The notes under the pieces were generated by a model. That model made no database searches and was not told the DNA's origin. It worked only from the letters and a program-made list of their open reading frames with translations. From positions 259,181-323,180 of the forward strand of contig NZ_LMEP01000002.1 in NCBI RefSeq assembly GCF_001426405.1: 64,000 nt of DNA, in the 5' to 3' direction. Source of the stretch: Streptomyces sp. Root1304. Lineage in GTDB: Bacteria; Actinomycetota; Actinomycetes; Streptomycetales; Streptomycetaceae. Each line of letters starts with the position of its first letter. Positions within the stretch are counted from its first letter, which is position 1. Below are positions 59,950-64,000 of the stretch, piece by piece. The position numbers and the translations under genes were made by a program.

Positions 59950-59982
59950 GTTCATCATTCGTTTATCGCCCCCCGGCAGACT
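59950..59982 (+). promoter_or_regulatory. afsS promoter with AfsR/PhoP-type direct repeats
   Basis: GTTCATC (59950-59956) and GTTTATC (59961-59967) are direct repeats with an 11-base period, the shape of AfsR and PhoP boxes. A -10-like CAGACT lies at 59977-59982, nine bases beyond. In S. coelicolor AfsR and PhoP compete at this place; the same is inferred here. Confidence 0.75.
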
Positions 59983-60150
59983 TCATCTCATCGATCCGTC
60001 GTGTCGGGGGGCAGACGGGTCGCCGGTGAGGTCACCACCCGGACGCACTAGGGTGATCGGCCCGAAGGAGCCCGTCCGACCGTCCACGGGGGAACAGCCG
60101 GACGGGCTCCGCCCACCAGCACACGAAGCCACCACCAGGAGGGGATCACC

Positions 60151-60342
60151 ATGGGCGACACCACTGCCAAGGACCCGGTCATCACGCCGGAGAACCTGCA
60201 CGTCACCGGTACGGAGACCGAGCAGATCGGCACCAAGAACCTGCACGTCACGTCCGAGCCGGCCGACGCCATCGCGGACAAGGTCCTCGGCGAGGGAGCC
60301 CCCGCCGAGAACCTCCACGTCACGACCGAGCCGGCCAACTAG
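60151..60342 (+). CDS. afsS: AfsS-like small regulatory protein
   Basis: A 63-residue protein, the length of AfsS, placed directly after afsR as in S. coelicolor. It consists of three repeats around the motif NLHVT (PENLHVTGTE, TKNLHVTSEP, AENLHVTTEP) with short acidic linkers. No membrane or DNA-binding segment is seen. AfsS switches on secondary metabolism by a mechanism still unknown. A good AGGAGG precedes the ATG. Confidence 0.9.
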   Translation: MGDTTAKDPVITPENLHVTGTETEQIGTKNLHVTSEPADAIADKVLGEGAPAENLHVTTEPAN

Positions 60343-60580
60343 GCCATTCCCGACGGGGAACGGTCACGGCGGCGACTTCGGGGGAGCCGCCGGGACCGAC
60401 CGCGGAGGACCGGTCGACGGGGGAGCACACGGGCCCGGGGGACGCCGGGAGGGATCCAGGGGGAATCCATCCGGCAGGGCCCGTGCGCAACGCGATCGGA
60501 CCACCGCACACAGAAGGGGCCGGGCACACGCCCGGCCCCTTCGGCGTGCGCGCCGACCCGCTCTCACGCCCGCCCCGCCC
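60343..60580. other. afsS 3' region with terminator
   Basis: A 240-base gap with no convincing gene, except for the strong hairpin at 60513-60542. Confidence 0.6.
60513..60542. terminator. terminator between afsS and the acyl-CoA ligase gene
   Basis: A perfect 13-bp stem (60513-60525 with 60530-60542) and a four-base loop. It serves both convergent genes. Confidence 0.85.
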
Positions 60581-62155
60581 TCACTTGCCCGCCCGCAGCT
60601 CCCCCTTCACCACCTTCCCGCTCGCGTTCCTCGGGAGTTCCGTCACGAACTCGACCTCCCTGGGGACCTTGAAGTTCGCCATCTCCCGGCGCGACCAGGC
60701 GATGAGGTCGTCCGCCGTGACCCGGGAGCCCGGGCGGCGGACCGCGAAGGCCTTGCCGACCTCGCCCAGGCGGGGGTCGGGGATGCCGATGACGGCGACG
60801 TCCGCGATGTCGGGGTGGAGGCCCAGGAGTTGTTCGATCTCCGCCGGGTAGGCGTTGAAGCCGCCGACGATGAACATGTCCTTCAGGCGGTCGGTGATGC
60901 GGAGGTTGCCGGCCTCGTCGAGGACGCCGATGTCCCCGGTGTGCAGCCAGCCGTCCGCGTCGACCGCCGTCGCCGTCGCCGCCTCGTCCTCGAAGTACCC
61001 GCGCATCACGTGGTGGCCGCGGACCAGGACCTCGCCCGATGCGGAGAGGCGGAGCTCGGTGCCGGGGATCGGGCGGCCGGAGGTCGTGGCGATCGTCTCG
61101 TCGGGGTCGTCGCGGCGGCACATGGTGACGATGCCGCTCGCCTCGGAGAGGCCGTACGCCGTGAGGACCGTGCCGACGCCCAGCTCGGAGCGGAGGCGTT
61201 CGACGAGCCGGAGCGGGACCACGGCCGCGCCGGTCACGACCAGGCGGAGAGTGGAGAGGTCGTGGGCGGCGCGGGCCGGGTGGTCCAGGAGGGACTGGTG
61301 GAGGGTGGGCGGTCCGGGCAGGACCGTGACGCGTTCGGCGGTGATGTTGGCGAGGACGGTGTCCACGGTGAAGACGGACTGCGGGACGATCACCGCGCCC
61401 CGCATCAGACAGGCGAGGATGCCGGCCTTGTAGCCGAAGGTGTGGAAGAAGGGGTTGACCACGAGGTAGCGGTCGCCCTCCCGGAGCCCGGCGAGATCGG
61501 ACCAGATCGCGTAGCAGCGCAGGGTCTGGGCATGGCTGATGACGGCGCCCTTGGGGCGGCCGGTGGTGCCGGAGGTGTAGATGATGTCGGAGGGGGCCTC
61601 GGGGTCGATGCCGTCGGCGCGGGCGCGGACGCGGGCGGCCGGGACGGCGTCGCCCTCGGCGAGGAAGGCCTTGAGGGTCGTCCAGCCCGCTTCGTCGGGG
61701 GCGGTGTCGCCGAGGACGACCACCCGTTCCAGGTCCGGGAGTTCGATCCCCGAGCGGCGCAGGGAGGCCACGTACGAGGTGCCGAGGAAGGTGCCGGTGA
61801 CGAAGAGCAGCCGGGCCCGGGAGCGCTGGAGGATGTGGGCGGCCTCGGTGCCCTTGAAGCGGGTGTTGAGGGGGACGAGGACGGCGCCGGCGGTGACCGC
61901 GCCGAGGGCGGAGACGATCCAGTCGAGGGTGTTGGGGGCCCAGATCGCGACCCGGTCCCCCGCCCGTATGCCGGTGGCGAGGCAGGCGGCGGCGGCCCGC
62001 TCGACGCGTTCGCCGAGTTCGGCGTAGGTGACGCGGACGCGGCCGTCGACGACGGCCTCCCGCGGTCCGTGGCGCTCGGCCGCGGCCCGGACGAGCCCGG
62101 GGATCGTGCCCCACTCCAGGTCGCCGCGCAGGTCCCTCGCCGGGTCCATGTCCAT
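60581..62155 (-). CDS. FadD3-like acyl-CoA ligase
   Basis: A 524-residue AMP-forming ligase. The P-loop SDIIYTSGTTGRPKGAVISH, the GYFEDEAATATAV...GWLHTGDIG motif, and the C-terminal lysine in PRNASGKVVKGEL are intact. Start ATG 62155 follows GGGAGG by six bases. The sequence style is that of FadD3, which activates the CD-ring fragment of steroids (HIP) in actinobacteria, though a close relative for another cyclic or branched acid is equally possible. Regulon site G lies 17 bases upstream. It begins the activation step for the pathway. Confidence 0.92.
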   Translation of the reverse strand: MDMDPARDLRGDLEWGTIPGLVRAAAERHGPREAVVDGRVRVTYAELGERVERAAAACLATGIRAGDRVAIWAPNTLDWIVSALGAVTAGAVLVPLNTRFKGTEAAHILQRSRARLLFVTGTFLGTSYVASLRRSGIELPDLERVVVLGDTAPDEAGWTTLKAFLAEGDAVPAARVRARADGIDPEAPSDIIYTSGTTGRPKGAVISHAQTLRCYAIWSDLAGLREGDRYLVVNPFFHTFGYKAGILACLMRGAVIVPQSVFTVDTVLANITAERVTVLPGPPTLHQSLLDHPARAAHDLSTLRLVVTGAAVVPLRLVERLRSELGVGTVLTAYGLSEASGIVTMCRRDDPDETIATTSGRPIPGTELRLSASGEVLVRGHHVMRGYFEDEAATATAVDADGWLHTGDIGVLDEAGNLRITDRLKDMFIVGGFNAYPAEIEQLLGLHPDIADVAVIGIPDPRLGEVGKAFAVRRPGSRVTADDLIAWSRREMANFKVPREVEFVTELPRNASGKVVKGELRAGK

Positions 62156-62171
62156 ACCCCACCTCCCGTAG

Positions 62172-62186
62172 CTGACTATCCGTCAG
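62172..62186. promoter_or_regulatory. regulon palindrome, site G
   Basis: CTGACTATCCGTCAG, two changes from the perfect form, 17 bases before the ligase gene. Confidence 0.7.
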
Positions 62187-62198
62187 ATTAGTTGTAAC

Positions 62199-62213
62199 CT
62201 GACGCGCTGTCAG
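62199..62213. promoter_or_regulatory. regulon palindrome, site H
   Basis: CTGACGCGCTGTCAG, an inexact copy 26 bases before the thiolase gene. Sites G and H control the divergent pair. Confidence 0.7.
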
Positions 62214-62238
62214 CAGTGCTGCCCCATGAGGAGGTTCG

Positions 62239-63381
62239 GTGCTCAAGGACGCCACGGCCATCGTCGGAATCGGACAGACCGCCTTCGCGAAACAGCTTCC
62301 CGAGACCGAGAAGGCGCTCGCCTGCCGGGCGATCCTCGCCGCTCTCGACGACGCCGGGATCGACCCTTCCGAGGTCGACGGTTTCGCCTCGTACACGATG
62401 GAGGAGACCGACGAGGTCGAGGTCGCCAAGGCCATCGGCGCCGGCGACGTCACCTTCTTCTCCAAGGTCGGCTACGGCGGCGGCGGCTCCTGCGCCACCG
62501 TCGGCCACCTCGCCGCCGCCGTCGCCACCGGGCAGGCGAACGTCGGCGTCGCCTGGCGGTCCAGGAAACGGGGCTCCGGCCCCCGGCCCTGGAAGAACAC
62601 CGCCGTCCAGCTGCCCACCCCCGGCCAGTGGACCCGCCCCTTCGGGCTGCTCCGCCCCGCCGACGAGATCGGCATGCTCGCCCGCCGCTACATGCACGAG
62701 TACGGCGCCACCCGCGACCACCTCTTCAACGTCGCCCTGGCCTGCCGCAACCGCGCCAACCAGAACCCCGCCGCGATCATGTACGACCGCCCGCTGACCC
62801 GCGAGATGTACATGACCGCCCGCTGGATCAGCGAACCCCTCTGCCTCTTCGACAACTGCCTGGAGACCGACGGCGCCCTGGCGTGCGTGATCGTCTCCGC
62901 CGAGCGGGCCCGCGACTGCCGCCAGAAGCCCGTCTACGTGCACTCCGCCGCCCAGGGCCTGCCCTCCCAGCACCACGGCATGGTCAACTACTGGAACGAC
63001 GACCCGCTCTCGGGCCCCGCCTGGACCGCCGCCCGGCACCTGTGGAAGCAGGCCGACTTCGGCCCCCAGGACGTCGACGTCGCCCAGATCTACGACGCCT
63101 TCACGCCGCTCGTCCCGCTCTCGCTGGAGGGCTACGGCTTCTGCGGCCGGGGAGAGGGCGCGGCCTTCACCGAGGGCGGCGCCCTGGAGATCGGCGGCCG
63201 GCTGCCCCTCAACACCGGCGGCGGCGGACTGAGCGAGGCGTACGTCCACGGCTTCAACCTCATCAACGAGGGCGTGAAGCAACTGCGCGGCACCTCCACC
63301 GCCCAGGTCCCCGACGCCGCGACCTGCCTGGTCACGGCGGGCGAGGGCGTCCCCACATCGGCCATCCTGCTGAGGAGCTGA
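62239..63381 (+). CDS. lipid-transfer / thiolase-like protein (Ltp)
   Basis: A 380-residue thiolase-fold protein: AIVGIGQTAFAKQLPETEKALACRAILAALDDAGIDPSEVDGF is the N-terminal start of the SCP-x/Ltp group. GYGGGGSCATVGHLAAAVATGQ contains the cysteine in the place of the thiolase nucleophile. Near the end, AYVHGFNLINEGVKQLRG is the family's second His region. Members with a DUF35 partner act as retro-aldolases in sterol side-chain removal. GAGGAGG precedes GTG 62239. It leads a rightward operon: thiolase, DUF35, crotonase. Confidence 0.92.
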   Translation: MLKDATAIVGIGQTAFAKQLPETEKALACRAILAALDDAGIDPSEVDGFASYTMEETDEVEVAKAIGAGDVTFFSKVGYGGGGSCATVGHLAAAVATGQANVGVAWRSRKRGSGPRPWKNTAVQLPTPGQWTRPFGLLRPADEIGMLARRYMHEYGATRDHLFNVALACRNRANQNPAAIMYDRPLTREMYMTARWISEPLCLFDNCLETDGALACVIVSAERARDCRQKPVYVHSAAQGLPSQHHGMVNYWNDDPLSGPAWTAARHLWKQADFGPQDVDVAQIYDAFTPLVPLSLEGYGFCGRGEGAAFTEGGALEIGGRLPLNTGGGGLSEAYVHGFNLINEGVKQLRGTSTAQVPDAATCLVTAGEGVPTSAILLRS

Positions 63382-63387
63382 ATCCAG

Positions 63388-63813
63388 ATGCTCACACCGG
63401 TCATCGACGAGGACGGCGCCCCCTTCTGGGACTACACCGCCCGGGGCGAACTCCGCGTCCAGAGCTGCGCCGACTGCGGCGAACTGCGTTTCCCGCCCCG
63501 CCCCTGCTGCCCGCACTGCCGCTCCTTCGCGAGCGAGTGGCGCCTGATGTCGGGGCGCGGCCGGATCTGGTCGTTCGTCCTGCCCCACCCGCCCCTCCTG
63601 CCCGAGTACGCGGCCCAGGCCCCGTACAACGCGGTGCTCGTCGAACTCGCCGACGCCCCCCACATCCGGCTCGTCGGCAACGTCGTCGCCACCCCGCACG
63701 CCCCCCTGAACTCGGTCGACCCGGCCCGGCTCCGGATCGGCGCCGCCGTGAAGGTCGCCTTCACCGAGACCGGCGGTCTCACCGTCCCCCGCTGGATCCT
63801 GGAGCGCGGATGA
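63388..63813 (+). CDS. DUF35 OB-fold protein with zinc ribbon (thiolase partner)
   Basis: A 141-residue protein with the typical DUF35 plan: a zinc ribbon at the front (CADCGELRFPPRPCCPHC) and an OB-fold behind (GRGRIWSFVLPHPPLLPEY ... YNAVLVELADAPHIRLVGNVV). Such proteins bind the acyl-CoA tail for lipid-transfer thiolases, as ChsH2-DUF35 does with Ltp2 in sterol degradation. It starts six bases after the thiolase stop and overlaps the next gene by four bases. Confidence 0.93.
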   Translation: MLTPVIDEDGAPFWDYTARGELRVQSCADCGELRFPPRPCCPHCRSFASEWRLMSGRGRIWSFVLPHPPLLPEYAAQAPYNAVLVELADAPHIRLVGNVVATPHAPLNSVDPARLRIGAAVKVAFTETGGLTVPRWILERG

Positions 63814-64000
63814 GCATCCGGGTCGACCGCGACAAGGAGACCGGGGTGGCCGTCGTCACCCTCGACCGGCCCGAGAAGCACAACTCCGTCACCCTGGAGA
63901 TGGCCCGCGAACTCACCGCCGTCTGGCGGGGCTTCCGCTACGAGGACGAGATCCGCGCGATCGTCGTCACCGGGGCCGGCGGGCGGGCCTTCTGCACGGG
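63810..64000 (+). CDS. enoyl-CoA hydratase/isomerase family, cut by window end
   Basis: The first 63 codons of a crotonase-fold protein: SIRVDRDKETGVAVVTLDRPEKHNSVTLEMARELTAVW, then AIVVTGAGGRAFCTG at the edge, just at the family's first oxyanion-hole motif. The start overlaps the DUF35 stop (ATGA). It would hydrate or isomerise an enoyl-CoA in the same pathway. The rest is outside the window. Confidence 0.93.
   Translation, partial: MSIRVDRDKETGVAVVTLDRPEKHNSVTLEMARELTAVWRGFRYEDEIRAIVVTGAGGRAFCT

Noticed and set aside
60581-64000. Membership in the KstR or KstR2 cholesterol regulon
   Set aside because: The palindromes found are CTGACGGNCCGTCAG, unlike the AAC..GTT or CAAG..CTTG type motifs I know for those regulators.

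Overview
The window is high-GC actinomycete chromosome, almost certainly Streptomyces. The signs are strong third-position GC bias with long antisense shadow frames, an ALF-repeat secreted protein, an XRE/DUF397 pair, a GPP34 protein, an afsR-afsS locus, the fused FO synthase gene fbiC, and a pSAM2-type integrative and conjugative element (AICE).

Left chromosomal edge (1-5066): a giant Tat-exported alanine-rich ALF-repeat protein, a small lipoprotein that overlaps it by one base, a strong terminator, and a tRNA-Arg(CCT) gene.

AICE (about 5022-20396): a 15.3 kb element integrated in the 3' end of the tRNA gene, bounded by a 43-bp exact direct repeat. The left module reads int-xis-rep, spread genes, traSA-like translocase, pra-like activator and korSA-like GntR repressor. 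A divergent Nudix (pif-like) gene follows with its partner. The centre carries three less GC-rich cargo genes on one strand. Two of them have a PD-(D/E)xK-like DUF4365 signature and one is a 410-residue protein I do not recognise; this is the best candidate in the window for an undescribed, possibly defensive, system. The right part is a compact array of small overlapping genes, two more GntR regulators, three 38-bp direct repeats containing hairpins, and a small membrane ORF whose start sits in a stem-loop.

Chromosome 20400-48740: a polytopic membrane protein, a membrane-anchored D-Ala-D-Ala carboxypeptidase, GPP34, XRE/DUF397, an EthD-like protein and an SDR, a sodium/solute symporter, an ADP-ribosylglycohydrolase, a secreted tyrosine phosphatase, a large subtilase with a LuxR-type regulator, fbiC, a toxin-antitoxin pair, a luciferase-like oxidoreductase, a GNAT, a HEAT protein with a MerR-HEAT regulator, an AhpD-like protein with a decayed copy of itself, and an APC permease.

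Catabolic region 49000-64000: aldehyde dehydrogenase, amidohydrolases, luciferase-like (probably F420- or flavin-dependent) oxidoreductases, SDR, FadD3-like acyl-CoA ligase, lipid-transfer thiolase, DUF35 OB-fold partner and enoyl-CoA hydratase. It is interrupted by the global regulator pair afsR-afsS. Eight copies of a palindrome, CTGACGGNCCGTCAG, sit 17 to 101 bp before the catabolic genes here and before the distant pair at 28.8 kb. That points to one regulon and one pathway for an unknown acyl-CoA-activated, possibly cyclic or isoprenoid, substrate. FbiC could supply the F420 precursor used by the luciferase-like enzymes.
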